Part shown: positions 1 through 8,955 of the stretch, in pieces
How the letters are laid out: every line of letters starts with the position of its first letter
Position numbering within the stretch: the first letter of the stretch is position 1
Origin: Metarhizobium sp017305935
GTDB taxonomy: Bacteria > Pseudomonadota > Alphaproteobacteria > Rhizobiales > Rhizobiaceae
Direction of reading: 5' to 3'
DNA: 64,000 bases
NCBI RefSeq assembly: GCF_029601685.1
Contig: NZ_JARRIR010000001.1
Span: 682,001 to 746,000 of the forward strand
Program-made: the position numbers and the translations under genes
The notes under the pieces: generated by a model
Seen by the model: the letters and a program-made list of their open reading frames with translations, nothing else
The model's database searches: none
Told to the model about the DNA's origin: nothing

Positions 1-658
1 TGCGGTAATCGACGGAGCCAGCCAGATGGGTGGCGACGACGCGTACGCCGGCCTTCTTCTTCCAGGCTAAAAATTCTTCGGCGCTGGCGCGGATCAGCGG
101 CATGGCGAAGACCGAGCCCATGGTGGCGCGCACGGTTTCCAGCGAGAAGGGATCGGTGCATTCGCCGACCAGGATGACGCCGGAAGCGCCCGATGCATCG
201 GCGGTGCGGATGATGGTGCCGAGATTGCCGGGATCGCGCACGCGGTCCAGCGCCACATAGGTCTGGCCGTCGACCGGATACAGGTCGGAAAGCCGCGTCC
301 AGTGCTGCTCGAAGATGCCGACCACCATCTGCGGATTGTCGCGGCGGGTGATCGAGGAAATCACCTTCTCGCTGACCTCCAGCACCAGACCGCCCTTGGC
401 GACGGTGCGGGCGGCGGCCTGCTCGACCGCCGGCTTGCCCTTGGCGGCCTTGGCATAGACCAGCGTGCGGATCGCCCAGCCGAGTTCCAGCGCGTCGATG
501 ACCAGCTTCAGGCCCTCGGCCATGAAGGAATGCGTCTCGTCGCGCGTCTTCTTCTGGGTGAGCGCCTTGATGTCCTTGACGATGGGGTTGGCAAGGCTGG
601 TGACTTCCTTGACCTGGCCCACGCGGCCGGGACCGCCTTCTCGCATTTCCTTGGTCAT
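1..658 (-). CDS. TrmH/SpoU-family RNA methyltransferase (partial, C-terminus off the left edge)
   Basis: SAM-dependent 2'-O-ribose methyltransferase of the SpoU/TrmH family, acting on rRNA or tRNA in the cytoplasm. About 219 codons are visible. An N-terminal substrate-binding region (SLANPIVKDIKALTQKK, then FMAEGLKLVIDALE) is followed by the start of the knotted SPOUT domain with the family motif LDRVRDPGNLGTIIRTADA. The last of the conserved SPOUT motifs lies outside the window. The ATG overlaps the stop of the upstream methyltransferase gene as ATGA, so the two are probably translationally coupled. The exact target base cannot be read from the sequence. Confidence 0.85.
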   Translation of the reverse strand, partial: MTKEMREGGPGRVGQVKEVTSLANPIVKDIKALTQKKTRDETHSFMAEGLKLVIDALELGWAIRTLVYAKAAKGKPAVEQAAARTVAKGGLVLEVSEKVISSITRRDNPQMVVGIFEQHWTRLSDLYPVDGQTYVALDRVRDPGNLGTIIRTADASGASGVILVGECTDPFSLETVRATMGSVFAMPLIRASAEEFLAWKKKAGVRVVATHLAGSVDYR

Positions 659-1866
659 TTCGGCACCCAACGGCTGAACAGCGATGTGGAGAGGACGCGG
701 CCATCGTGGTCGCCGTCCTGCCCGGTTTCGCGAATGACCAGCTCGCCCGATTCGACCACGCCGCCGGCGCCGCGCATGGTTTCGCGCATCAGCTCGTGGA
801 TCGAATAGAAGCTGGCCCGGATCGAATAGGCGGTCAGCACCAGGCCGAGCGCCTTGGGCGAGAGAATCTCGCGGCAGATGTCGAGCATCATCGGCAGATG
901 GTCGAACAGGTGCCAGACCTCGCCGTTCGGCCCGCGGCCGAATTTCGGCGGATCGGTGAGGATGATGTCGTAGCGGCTGCCTCGGCGCTCCTCGCGCAGG
1001 ATGAATTTCATCGCATCCTCGCAGATCCAGCGGATCGGCAGGCGGTCCATGCGGGCGAGCGTCTGGTTTTCGCGCGCCCAGCCGATGGCCTTTTTCGAGG
1101 CGTCGACATGGGTGACTTCCGCGCCGGCGGAGGCCGCGACCAGCGAGGCGACGCCGGTATAGCCGAACAGGTTCAGCACCTTCAGCGGCCGGCCGGCATT
1201 TTCGACGGCCTCGCGCATCCAGTTCCAGTGAACGAGCTGCTCGGGAAAGACGCCGACATGGCGGAAGGCGGTGAAGCGGCCGAGGAAATCGACCCCGGCC
1301 AGGTGCATCGGCCAGGTCTCTCCCAAGGCTTCGCGCGGAAACCGCCAGCGGCCCATGCCATCCTCGTCGGTATCGCCGGTGAAGACGGCGTCGGCGCGCT
1401 CCCAGACATGGTCGGGCAGGCTGCGCGGCCACAAGGCCTGCGCTTCCGGGCGCACGATGCGGTACGGTCCGTATTGCTCCAGCTTCTCGCCCTTGCCGCT
1501 GTCTATCAGGCGGAAATCGGACCTGTCGCGGCCGCGCGATTCGAGAATGACCGGTACGCGCTCGGCCGGCAATTCCCCTTTTCGGTCGATCAGGCTGCGG
1601 GCCGGTTCGGTCGCGGCGGCTTCCGGCTTGGCGACGACCTTGTCGCGGGCAGGCGCGGCGCTGCGCTCCGGCTTGCGGGGTGCGCCGTCGCGGGGCCGTT
1701 CGGACTTGCGGGCAAAATCGCCGCCGCCCGGTCCTCTTTTTGCCGCCGGGGCGCCGCTGCGCGGCGGACGGCCGTTCCTGTTCTTCACGAGGCTCGTTCC
1801 ATTGTTCGGATCCTGGTGCAGATAGCATTCGCCGCCCGTCTTGGCAAAGCGCTTTCCCATCTGCAA
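655..1866 (-). CDS. class I SAM-dependent rRNA-type methyltransferase (RlmI/RlmK-like)
   Basis: Rossmann-fold SAM methyltransferase, probably for rRNA. Motif I (VLNLFGYTGVASL, about residues 230-242), the acidic ribose-binding residue in THVDASKK (about 252-259) and the catalytic-loop motif DPPKFGRG (305-312) are all visible. The first 85 or so residues are low-complexity, Arg/Pro/Lys-rich and unlike the folded part, perhaps an RNA-binding tail or partly not translated: a GTG at codon 27 (nt 1788) is an alternative start. It lies immediately upstream of the SpoU gene (4-bp overlap), making a two-gene RNA-modification unit divergent from the CoxG-like gene. Confidence 0.8.
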   Translation of the reverse strand: MQMGKRFAKTGGECYLHQDPNNGTSLVKNRNGRPPRSGAPAAKRGPGGGDFARKSERPRDGAPRKPERSAAPARDKVVAKPEAAATEPARSLIDRKGELPAERVPVILESRGRDRSDFRLIDSGKGEKLEQYGPYRIVRPEAQALWPRSLPDHVWERADAVFTGDTDEDGMGRWRFPREALGETWPMHLAGVDFLGRFTAFRHVGVFPEQLVHWNWMREAVENAGRPLKVLNLFGYTGVASLVAASAGAEVTHVDASKKAIGWARENQTLARMDRLPIRWICEDAMKFILREERRGSRYDIILTDPPKFGRGPNGEVWHLFDHLPMMLDICREILSPKALGLVLTAYSIRASFYSIHELMRETMRGAGGVVESGELVIRETGQDGDHDGRVLSTSLFSRWVPK

Positions 1867-1898
1867 TAGTTGCCACCGATGACGGAGGAGGAACGATC

Positions 1899-2354
1899 AT
1901 GGACATGACGGGAGAAGAGCGGATCGCAGCGCCGAGAGACGCGGTCTGGGCCGCGCTCAACGATCCGGAGATCCTGAAGCAATGCATTCCGGGCTGTCAA
2001 AGCCTGGAAATGAAGTCGCCGACCGAGCTTTCGGCGGTGGTGAAGCTGAAAGTCGGCCCGGTCTCGGCCTCCTTTGCCGGCGATGTCGTGCTCTCGAACA
2101 TCAATGCCCCCGAGAGCTACACGATTTCCGGCGAAGGCAAGGGCGGCATTGCCGGCTTTGCCAAGGGCGGCGCCGACGTAACGCTGACGGAGGACGGCGA
2201 TGAGACGATCCTGTCCTATGAGGTCAAGGCGCAGGTCGGCGGCAAGATCGCCCAGCTCGGCGCCCGGCTGATCGATTCGACCTCGAAAAAGCTCGCCCAG
2301 CAATTTTTCGCGGATTTCACCGCCGCCGCACAGGCGCGCAGCGCGAGCGCCTAA
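1899..2354 (+). CDS. CoxG-family protein (CO dehydrogenase subunit G / SRPBCC fold)
   Basis: A 151-residue single-domain protein of the CoxG family (START/SRPBCC fold). It opens with MTGEERIAAPRDAVWAALND and carries the typical GCQSLE and FAGDVVLSN segments. In carboxydotrophs CoxG helps recruit the CO dehydrogenase to the membrane, but stand-alone homologues occur in bacteria with no cox genes nearby, as here, so no role in CO oxidation is claimed. The ATG is preceded by a strong GGAGGAGG ribosome-binding site. It lacks the C-terminal membrane helix of longer CoxG proteins. Confidence 0.8.
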   Translation: MDMTGEERIAAPRDAVWAALNDPEILKQCIPGCQSLEMKSPTELSAVVKLKVGPVSASFAGDVVLSNINAPESYTISGEGKGGIAGFAKGGADVTLTEDGDETILSYEVKAQVGGKIAQLGARLIDSTSKKLAQQFFADFTAAAQARSASA

Positions 2355-2361
2355 AGCAAGA

Positions 2362-2715
2362 TTATTTCGCCGGCAGGCGGCCATAGGCGACCGTCTGCTG
2401 GGCGGCCAGTTCCTCGGCGCGCGCCTTGTGCTTGTCTGCCTCGGCCTGCAAGCGCACCGCCGTCTTCGCCTCTGTGCGGGCGCGGCGGCGATGCTGGCCT
2501 TGCGTCGCCCAGGTGACGGAAGCGCCGATCACCAGCCCGAGAATGAGGGCGAGGAACAGGAAGACGAAGAAGGGGGCGCTGAGGCCCAGCACCTGGTCTT
2601 CCGGCCGGAACGGATTGAGCGCCAGCGTCACCGACTGGCGGTTGGCCACGCACAGCAGCACCAGCACCACGGCCAGCGGCAGGAAAATGACGAGGTTGAC
2701 GATCTTCTTGACCAT
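2362..2715 (-). CDS. LapA-domain (DUF1049) inner-membrane protein
   Basis: Small membrane protein of the LapA/DUF1049 family, which in enterobacteria takes part in lipopolysaccharide assembly. Two hydrophobic helices (about residues 4-24 and 43-67) flank a short loop containing the family signature ANRQSVTLALNPF. A basic, Ala/Glu-rich coiled coil (TEAKTAVRLQAEADKHKARAE) follows on the cytoplasmic side. I chose MVKKIVN because a GGGAG sits 9 nt upstream; an in-frame ATG nine codons earlier has no such site. It converges with the CoxG-like gene and lies downstream of ihfB on the same strand. Confidence 0.8.
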   Translation of the reverse strand: MVKKIVNLVIFLPLAVVLVLLCVANRQSVTLALNPFRPEDQVLGLSAPFFVFLFLALILGLVIGASVTWATQGQHRRRARTEAKTAVRLQAEADKHKARAEELAAQQTVAYGRLPAK

Positions 2716-2859
2716 GGGGCGTTTTCTCCCGGTATTGTTCACGCACTTCTCCCGAAACGGAAAAAGCCCATGACTTCAAACGTTTGCAGGGCGACCGCGA
2801 TAAAGATACGGCATCCCTGCCTTGCCGGCGCCACAGCGGGCGGTCTGCCGACAGGAGGA

Positions 2860-3159
2860 TCAATCGTCCTCATCTTCCATGTTCGGATTGAGGCGTTCGC
2901 GCAGTTCCTTGCCGGTCTTGAAGAACGGCACCCACTTTTCCTCGACGAAGACGGTGTCGCCGGTGCGGGGGTTGCGACCCGAGCGTGACGGGCGGTTCTT
3001 CACCGAAAAAGCGCCGAAACCGCGCAATTCGACGCGATTTCCCGCCGCCAGCGCGTCGGTGATTTCATCAAGGACGGCATTGACGATGTTTTCCACGTCG
3101 CGGTGATAGAGATGCGGGTTACGCGCTGCAACGATCTGTACCAGCTCCGACTTTATCAC
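2860..3159 (-). CDS. ihfB: integration host factor subunit beta
   Basis: DNA-bending HU/IHF-family subunit that pairs with IHF alpha to organise DNA and assist sigma-54 promoters, recombination and replication. The length (99 aa) is normal. The N-terminal dimerisation helices (MIKSELVQIVAARNPHLYHR) are followed by the saddle and the beta arm with the DNA-intercalating proline motif GRNPRTGD, and an acidic tail MEDEDD. The ELRGFGAF segment and the VEEK residues favour the beta over the alpha subunit. The stop of sppA is 27 bp upstream, so ihfB is probably cotranscribed with sppA. Confidence 0.92.
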   Translation of the reverse strand: MIKSELVQIVAARNPHLYHRDVENIVNAVLDEITDALAAGNRVELRGFGAFSVKNRPSRSGRNPRTGDTVFVEEKWVPFFKTGKELRERLNPNMEDEDD

Positions 3160-3186
3160 GATAGCCCCCTCAAATGATTGATCTTT

Positions 3187-4146
3187 TCATTCATGTCCAA
3201 CCTGCCAAACTGAGATCAGGCCGTCAAGGAACAACTTTTCCGTGACACCGCGTCCGAGATCGCCGGAAGGCAGCAGGTTTTCATAGCCGAGCAGCCTCAG
3301 GACGGTCGAAACAGCGCCGGGAATACCGAAGGGCGAGCCGCTGCGCGGCGCCTCCCAGTCGACGACGGCAAGCTTGCCATCGATGCCGCGACTGGTGAGA
3401 TAGGCACGGATCGCCTCCTCGCCGCCGAGCGTATCGACCAGCTTGGCATCGCGCGCCTGGCGGCCGGTGAAGATGGCGCCGTTGGCAAGTTTCAGCACCT
3501 CGTCGCGCGGCAGCTTGCGGCGCTCGGCGACGATGTCGACGAACCAGTCGTAGCTGTCCATCACCATGGCGCGGATCATCGCCTTGGCTTCTTCGCTGGC
3601 GGGATGGAAGGGCGAAGGCTCGGCCTTCAGCGGCGCCGACTTGATCTCCTCCAGCGATACGCCGATCTTGTCGAGCAGATCCTTGGCCTGCGGATACTGG
3701 AAGATGACGCCGATGGAGCCGGTGATCGAGGTTTCGCCGGCGATGATGGTGTCGCCGGCCGACGCGATCATGTAGCCGGCGGAGGCCGCGAGCGTGCGCA
3801 CGTCGGAAACGACCGGCTTCTTCTCGGCCACCGCCCGGATCGCCTTGAAGATGCGCTCGCCGCCATAGGTGGTGCCGCCGGGCGAGGAGATCGACACGAC
3901 GAGCGCCTTGACCCGGTCGGCTTCGGCGATGGACTTCAGCCGGTCGAGCAGTTCCTTGTCATCCTGGATCAGGCCGGTGATCTCGACGCGGGCGATATGC
4001 GGCACGCTTCTGTCCAGCGCCGCTTCGGGCGCAAGGAGGCGATAGAGAAGCAGGCCGGCGGCAACCAGCAGCAGCGCCGCCCCGATCCGCCAGAAGGCCA
4101 GCTTTCGCCGCAGGCGGCGGCGGTCGGCGATCGCCGATGCGTCCAT
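3187..4146 (-). CDS. sppA: signal peptide peptidase SppA (short form)
   Basis: Membrane-anchored serine protease (S49 family) that degrades signal peptides after their release. A basic N-terminus and one membrane helix (about residues 17-38) precede a ClpP-like periplasmic domain. Ser in LAASAGYMIASAG and Lys in SAPLKAEPSPF fit the Ser-Lys dyad positions, and SISSPGGT is the oxyanion-strand motif. At 319 residues it is the short, single-domain form found in alphaproteobacteria rather than the double-length enterobacterial enzyme. It is followed after 27 bp by ihfB. Confidence 0.9.
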   Translation of the reverse strand: MDASAIADRRRLRRKLAFWRIGAALLLVAAGLLLYRLLAPEAALDRSVPHIARVEITGLIQDDKELLDRLKSIAEADRVKALVVSISSPGGTTYGGERIFKAIRAVAEKKPVVSDVRTLAASAGYMIASAGDTIIAGETSITGSIGVIFQYPQAKDLLDKIGVSLEEIKSAPLKAEPSPFHPASEEAKAMIRAMVMDSYDWFVDIVAERRKLPRDEVLKLANGAIFTGRQARDAKLVDTLGGEEAIRAYLTSRGIDGKLAVVDWEAPRSGSPFGIPGAVSTVLRLLGYENLLPSGDLGRGVTEKLFLDGLISVWQVGHE

Positions 4147-4175
4147 GGGTCAGTCCTCTCGTTTCGTCAGGGCCA

Positions 4176-4203
4176 TTCATAGGCCGCCCGGACCGGCAAT
4201 CAA
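4176..4203 (-). promoter_or_regulatory. candidate sigma-70 promoter for sppA-ihfB
   Basis: On the minus strand TTGATT and TATGAA are separated by 16 bp, and the -10 ends about 30 nt before the sppA ATG. This fits a housekeeping promoter of the rhizobial type. The whole gap 4147-4355 between divergent sppA and lptC otherwise holds only an A-rich stretch near 4246-4252 that may belong to the lptC promoter. Confidence 0.4.
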
Positions 4204-4355
4204 CTGCCCTGTCACGGATTTTTTCAGCCATTTATTGTTTGTTGCAAAAAAATGTCCATATTGGCGGACGATGACGCGATTGCGATCGGCCGCCCGGTGC
4301 GACCGCAGCGTGCGGTTTCGCGCGCGGCTTCGCACGTCGAACAGATCGGACACTC

Positions 4356-5024
4356 ATGCTGAACAGCGTACACACACCTGGGCTCGAACTTGCCGGCGGG
4401 CCTTCACCGCAGGACGCTTATCGCGTGGCGCTGCGGCATTCGGCACGGGTGCGGCGGCTGAAGGTGCTGCTGCCGGCAGCGGCCGTGGCGATCACCTTCG
4501 CCTTCATCGCCGTCTCCATCGTGCGCGCCTATCTGCCTGAAAACATCCAGCTCGAATCCGCCCGCATCGAAAACGGCAAGGTGGTGATGGAAAAGCCGGC
4601 CATTTCCGGCCGCAACGCCGACGGCATCAATTATTCCATGCTCGCCGAGCGGGCGCTGCAGGATATCCGCGATCCCAACATGATCACGCTCGAGACCATC
4701 AAGGCGGCGGTGCCGGTCAGCGACAAGGTGATCGCCCGCGTCGACGCCTCGGAAGGCATCTACGATCGCGCCAGCGACAAGCTCAACATGACCCGGCCGT
4801 TCACCGTGACGCTGAACACCGGGCTGGAGGCAAAGTTCCAGTCGGCCTTCCTCGACATCAAGTCCGGGCAGATGAGCACGGACGAACCGGTTTCCATCGC
4901 GTCGGACCAGGCTTCCATTCTTGCGCAGACACTCAAGATGACGGATAAGGGACGCACCATTACTTTCGAAGGCAACGTGCGGATGAACATCACGCCGGCG
5001 CAGCTTCGCAACAAGGCTCAATGA
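4356..5024 (+). CDS. lptC: LPS export ABC transporter periplasmic protein LptC
   Basis: Inner-membrane-anchored bridge component that passes lipopolysaccharide from LptB2FG to LptA. One N-terminal transmembrane helix (about residues 36-57, LLPAAAVAITFAFIAVSIV) is followed by a beta-jellyroll periplasmic domain. The length of 222 aa is normal for alphaproteobacteria. It is the first gene of lptC-lptA-lptB, with 12 bp to lptA, so it is probably cotranscribed. Confidence 0.88.
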   Translation: MLNSVHTPGLELAGGPSPQDAYRVALRHSARVRRLKVLLPAAAVAITFAFIAVSIVRAYLPENIQLESARIENGKVVMEKPAISGRNADGINYSMLAERALQDIRDPNMITLETIKAAVPVSDKVIARVDASEGIYDRASDKLNMTRPFTVTLNTGLEAKFQSAFLDIKSGQMSTDEPVSIASDQASILAQTLKMTDKGRTITFEGNVRMNITPAQLRNKAQ

Positions 5025-5036
5025 GAACAGCACCCG

Positions 5037-5600
5037 ATGTCAGCACCTCGCCCTTTTTTCCGCCTGTCCGCCGCTGCTCTTCTCGCGGCCGGCACGCTTT
5101 CCGGCCCGGTCGCGTTCGCCCAGTCGACCACCACCGGCAGCATGAACAATCTCAAGCTCTCCAACGACCAGCCGATCCAGATCGAAAGCGACAAGCTGGA
5201 GATCAAGGAGCAGGAAAGCGTCGCCTATTTCACCGGCAACGTGAAAGTGGTCCAGGGCGCGACGACCATGCAGGCGGGCAATATGACCGTCTATTACAAA
5301 AAGAAGGGCGACGACAAAAGCTCGGTCGCCAGCGGCAATGCCGACATCGACCGCATCCTCGTCGACAAAAAGGTGTTCCTGAGCTCCGGCGAGCAGCAGG
5401 CGACGGCGGATGCCGGCACCTTCGACATGGCCTCGCAGACCTTCACGCTGACCGGCAAGCGCGTGGTGCTGTCGGAAGGCGCCAACGTCTTCACCGGCTG
5501 CAAGCTCACCGTGCTGATGGCCACCGGCAAGGCGACGCTGGAAAGCTGTGGACAGCGCGTGCAGATCCAGCTCGACCCGAAGTCCCAGAAGAAGAACTGA
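5037..5600 (+). CDS. lptA: LPS transport periplasmic protein LptA
   Basis: Periplasmic OstA/LptA-type protein forming the bridge that carries lipopolysaccharide to the outer membrane. A signal peptide (about residues 1-29, ending near VAFAQS) precedes the OstA-like beta domain, with the characteristic PIQIESDKLEIKEQESVAYF and TGNVKVVQG. A second OstA-type strand set lies at about residues 100-180. The length of 187 aa fits the family. It sits between lptC and lptB, 13 bp from the GTG of lptB. Confidence 0.9.
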   Translation: MSAPRPFFRLSAAALLAAGTLSGPVAFAQSTTTGSMNNLKLSNDQPIQIESDKLEIKEQESVAYFTGNVKVVQGATTMQAGNMTVYYKKKGDDKSSVASGNADIDRILVDKKVFLSSGEQQATADAGTFDMASQTFTLTGKRVVLSEGANVFTGCKLTVLMATGKATLESCGQRVQIQLDPKSQKKN

Positions 5601-5613
5601 ACGCCGGGCGCCC

Positions 5614-6420
5614 GTGAAGATCCCCTTTCTTACCCAGAATGGCGCGCCCGCCAACGCCCCCCAGGCGGTGGAACCGGGCGCGGACAAATCCCGCTATGAA
5701 GGCACGCTGATCGCGCGTGGCCTGACCAAGACCTATGGCACGCGCCGCGTCGTCAACGGCGCCTCGCTGGTGGTGCGCCGCGGCGAGGCCGTCGGCCTGC
5801 TGGGGCCGAACGGCGCCGGCAAGACGACCTGCTTCTACATGATCACCGGGCTGGTACCGGTCGACGAGGGCTCGATCGAGATCAACGGCAATGTCGTCAC
5901 CGGCCTGCCGATGTATCGTCGCGCCCGGCTTGGCGTCGGTTACCTGCCGCAGGAAGCCTCGATCTTTCGCGGGCTGACGGTCGAGGAAAACATCCGTGCC
6001 GTGCTCGAAATCCACGACAAGAACGTCAAGCGCCGCGAACAGAAGCTCGATTCGCTCTTGGAGGAGTTCCACATCGACCGGCTGCGCAAGTCGATGGCGG
6101 TGGCGCTGTCGGGGGGCGAGCGGCGACGCCTGGAAATCGCCCGGGCGCTCGCCACCGACCCGACCTTCATGCTGCTCGACGAACCCTTTGCCGGCGTCGA
6201 TCCGATCTCGGTCTCCGATATCCAGAACCTGGTGCGGCATCTCACGGCGCGCGGCATCGGCGTGCTGATCACCGACCATAACGTGCGCGAAACGCTTGGT
6301 CTGATCGACCGCGCCTATATCATCCATGCCGGCGAAGTGCTGACCCACGGGCGGGCGAACGACATCGTCAACAATCCGGAGGTGCGGCGCCTCTATCTCG
6401 GCGACAAGTTCAGCCTGTAA
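5614..6420 (+). CDS. lptB: LPS export ABC transporter ATP-binding protein LptB
   Basis: Cytoplasmic ATPase energising lipopolysaccharide extraction by LptFG. Walker A (GPNGAGKTT), Q-loop (YLPQEASIFRGLTVEEN), signature (LSGGERRRLEIARA), Walker B (FMLLDEPFAGVDP) and H-loop (ITDHNVRETL) are all intact. I take the GTG 13 bp after lptA, giving 268 residues. This leaves an N-terminal extension of about 25 residues compared with enterobacterial LptB, as is common in rhizobia; a start nearer the ABC domain cannot be excluded. Confidence 0.92.
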   Translation: MKIPFLTQNGAPANAPQAVEPGADKSRYEGTLIARGLTKTYGTRRVVNGASLVVRRGEAVGLLGPNGAGKTTCFYMITGLVPVDEGSIEINGNVVTGLPMYRRARLGVGYLPQEASIFRGLTVEENIRAVLEIHDKNVKRREQKLDSLLEEFHIDRLRKSMAVALSGGERRRLEIARALATDPTFMLLDEPFAGVDPISVSDIQNLVRHLTARGIGVLITDHNVRETLGLIDRAYIIHAGEVLTHGRANDIVNNPEVRRLYLGDKFSL

Positions 6421-6587
6421 GGTGCGTTCCAGGGCCGGACGGATGGAAATTCGTTCGGCCGCCCTCCTCGCCCGGCTTGACCAAACCTCTCAAAAAAGCA
6501 ATTTTTGGGCCAGTTCAGGTTCAAGTCTTCGCCACGCATGCCGGGCCGGATGGTTTCCGGCGGGTCGAAGGGAGTTTCGCGTCCGCC

Positions 6588-8150
6588 ATGGCATTGTCGG
6601 CCAGTCTTTTCTTGCGCCAGAGCCAGTCTCTGGTGATGACGCCGCAACTGATGCAGTCGATCCAGCTGCTTCAGATGACGCATTTCGAGCTGACGCAATT
6701 CATCGCCCAGGAAGTCGAGAAGAACCCGTTGCTCGAATTTTCGGCAGGCGACGGCACGCCCGGCAACCATGGCGCCGACGAGGCCGACATGGCCTTCGGC
6801 GCCGAGGAACCGGGAACCGACGCGCCGGAGCCGGCCGCCCGCGACCTCACGGCCGACTGGTACGAGAGCGAGAACACCGGCGCCGCCGCCCGGTTGAGCA
6901 ACCAGCTCGACACCAATTTCGAGGCCGGCCTTTCCGACGAGGCGATGCCCACGCGCGCCGATGCGCCTGAGCTTCTCAGCCAATGGAAATCCATGCCGGG
7001 CAGCGCGGGCGGCGAGAGCTACGATCTCGACGACTTCGTCGCCGGCCACACGACGCTGCGCGAGCATCTCGAGGGGCAGGTCGTGTTGGCGCTGCCTTTG
7101 CCGGCCGACCGACTGACCGCACAGGTGCTGATCGACCATCTCGACGAGGCCGGCTACCTGCAGGCCGATATCGGCGAGATCGCCGCGCGGCTCGGCCGGG
7201 CCGCCTGCGAGGTGGATACGGTGCTGGAGACGCTGCAAGGCCTTGACCCGCCCGGCATCTTCGCCCGCTCGCTCAGCGAATGCCTGGCGATCCAGCTGCG
7301 CCAGAAGGACCGTTTCGACCCGGCGATGGCCGCGCTGATCGGCAATCTCGACCTCCTGGCGCGGCGCGATTTTCCGACGCTGAAGAAGCTGTGCGGCGTC
7401 GATGAGGAAGATCTCCTCGACATGCTTGCCGAAATCCGCAAGCTCAACCCCAAGCCGGGCAGCGGCTTCGACGAGGCGCCGAGCGAGGCGATCGTGCCGG
7501 ACGTGGTGGTGCGCCCCTCGCCCAGCGGCGGCTGGGCCGTCGAGCTGAACCCCGACACGCTACCGCGCGTGCTGGTCAACCAGTCCTACTACGCCGAGGT
7601 CAGCCGCCACAAACACCGGCCGGGTGAAGACCAGGCCTTCCTCTCCGAATGTCTGCAGACCGCCAACTGGCTGACGCGCAGCCTCGACCAGCGGGCGAAG
7701 ACCATCGTCAAGGTGGCGAGCGAAATCGTGCGCCAGCAGGACGCCTTCCTCGTCCACGGCGTCGATCATCTCAGGCCGCTCAACCTGAAGACGGTGGCGG
7801 AGGCGATCAAGATGCACGAATCGACCGTCAGCCGCGTCACCTCCAACAAATACATGCTGACGCCGCGCGGGCTGTTCGAACTCAAATATTTCTTCACCGT
7901 CTCCATCGGGTCCGCCGAGGGCGGCGAGAGCCATTCGGCGGAGGCGGTGCGCCACCGCATCCGCGCCATGATCGCCCAGGAGGCGGCCGATGCGGTGCTT
8001 TCCGACGACGATATCGTCGATAGCCTGAAAGCGGCCGGCGTCGATCTGGCGCGCCGCACGGTCGCCAAATATCGCGAGGCGATGAACATTCCCTCCTCCG
8101 TGCAGCGGCGGCGGGAAAAACGGGCGCTGTCCAAGGCCGGCCAAGGCTGA
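6588..8150 (+). CDS. rpoN: RNA polymerase sigma-54 factor
   Basis: Sigma-54, directing RNA polymerase to -24/-12 promoters that need AAA+ activators (nitrogen control, C4-dicarboxylate transport and others). Region I is Gln/Leu-rich (LRQSQSLVMTPQLMQSIQLL), followed by an acidic region II. The core-binding region III has the helix-turn-helix and the C-terminal RpoN box ARRTVAKYRE. The ATG of MALSASLFL follows a GAAGGGAG ribosome-binding site, giving 520 residues; an upstream in-frame ATG would add 37 residues unlike the family. It lies in the conserved lpt-rpoN-hpf-ptsN order. Confidence 0.95.
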   Translation: MALSASLFLRQSQSLVMTPQLMQSIQLLQMTHFELTQFIAQEVEKNPLLEFSAGDGTPGNHGADEADMAFGAEEPGTDAPEPAARDLTADWYESENTGAAARLSNQLDTNFEAGLSDEAMPTRADAPELLSQWKSMPGSAGGESYDLDDFVAGHTTLREHLEGQVVLALPLPADRLTAQVLIDHLDEAGYLQADIGEIAARLGRAACEVDTVLETLQGLDPPGIFARSLSECLAIQLRQKDRFDPAMAALIGNLDLLARRDFPTLKKLCGVDEEDLLDMLAEIRKLNPKPGSGFDEAPSEAIVPDVVVRPSPSGGWAVELNPDTLPRVLVNQSYYAEVSRHKHRPGEDQAFLSECLQTANWLTRSLDQRAKTIVKVASEIVRQQDAFLVHGVDHLRPLNLKTVAEAIKMHESTVSRVTSNKYMLTPRGLFELKYFFTVSIGSAEGGESHSAEAVRHRIRAMIAQEAADAVLSDDDIVDSLKAAGVDLARRTVAKYREAMNIPSSVQRRREKRALSKAGQG

Positions 8151-8374
8151 AGCCCCGGATGGTTGAAACCTCAAAAAACCGTTAACGGGCTTGACTCCGC
8201 CCCGCACCGCGGATAGAAGCCCGCCGCACATCGACAGGATGGATTTTGGACCGATAAGCCCCCCGCTCGAAGGGCACGCACTCTCTTTAGGATGTTCGCC
8301 GCGCGAAATGCTTGGATGAAACAGGGCCTTGGCGTAGACTGGTACTCGCAAATCACTACAAGAAGGAAAATTCC

Positions 8375-8944
8375 ATGAGTGTCCGTGTATCCGGGAAACA
8401 TATGGAGATTGGCGAAGCGTTCCGTCAGCGGATCGAAGGCCACATCGGGGAGGCAGTGACCAAGTATTTCGACGGGGGATATTCGAGCCTGGTCACGGTT
8501 GAAAAGTCCGGTTCGCGTTTTTCTGCAGATTGCAAGATTCACCTGGACAGCGGGGTGAACCTGCATGCCACGGGAGATGCAAACGATCCGCAAGCGGCAT
8601 TCGATGGAGCGGCCGAGCGTATCGAAAAGCGCCTGCGCCGTTACAAGAGGAAACTGAAGGACCATCACAACGGCGCAAACGGCAATGGTTCCGTCGCCTA
8701 TACCGTGATGGATGCCGTCCCTGAAGAAGACGAAGAGATCGCCGAGGATTTCGCACCGACCATCGTCGCCGAAAGCAGCAGACCGCTGCAGGTGATGTCG
8801 GTGGCGAGCGCGGTGATGGCTCTCGATATGACCGATGAGCCGGTCTTTCTGTTCCGCAGCCCCGGCCAGGAACAGTTGAACATCGTCTACCGTCGTCGCG
8901 ACGGCAATATCGGCTGGATCGATGCGGCCAGCATCAAGGGCTGA
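8375..8944 (+). CDS. hpf: long-form ribosome hibernation promoting factor
   Basis: Ribosome-associated factor that pairs inactive 70S ribosomes in stationary phase. At 189 aa it is the long form. The N-terminal S30AE/YfiA domain (MSVRVSGKHMEIGEAFRQRI to about residue 100) is joined by an acidic linker to the C-terminal dimerisation domain (about 130-189, with ALDMTDEPVFLFRSPGQEQL and VVYRRRDGNIG-like residues). The start is set by the AGAAGGAAAA site just upstream. It lies between rpoN and ptsN, as in many proteobacteria. Confidence 0.92.
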   Translation: MSVRVSGKHMEIGEAFRQRIEGHIGEAVTKYFDGGYSSLVTVEKSGSRFSADCKIHLDSGVNLHATGDANDPQAAFDGAAERIEKRLRRYKRKLKDHHNGANGNGSVAYTVMDAVPEEDEEIAEDFAPTIVAESSRPLQVMSVASAVMALDMTDEPVFLFRSPGQEQLNIVYRRRDGNIGWIDAASIKG

Positions 8945-8955
8945 AAGGTGACAAC

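Noticed and set aside
1899..2354. CoxG as evidence for carbon monoxide oxidation
   Set aside because: No coxL, coxM or coxS gene is in the vicinity, and orphan CoxG-like proteins are common.
6520..6550. tRNA T-loop-like sequence GGTTCAAGTC upstream of rpoN
   Set aside because: No acceptor or anticodon stem can be folded around it; it is chance similarity in the rpoN leader.
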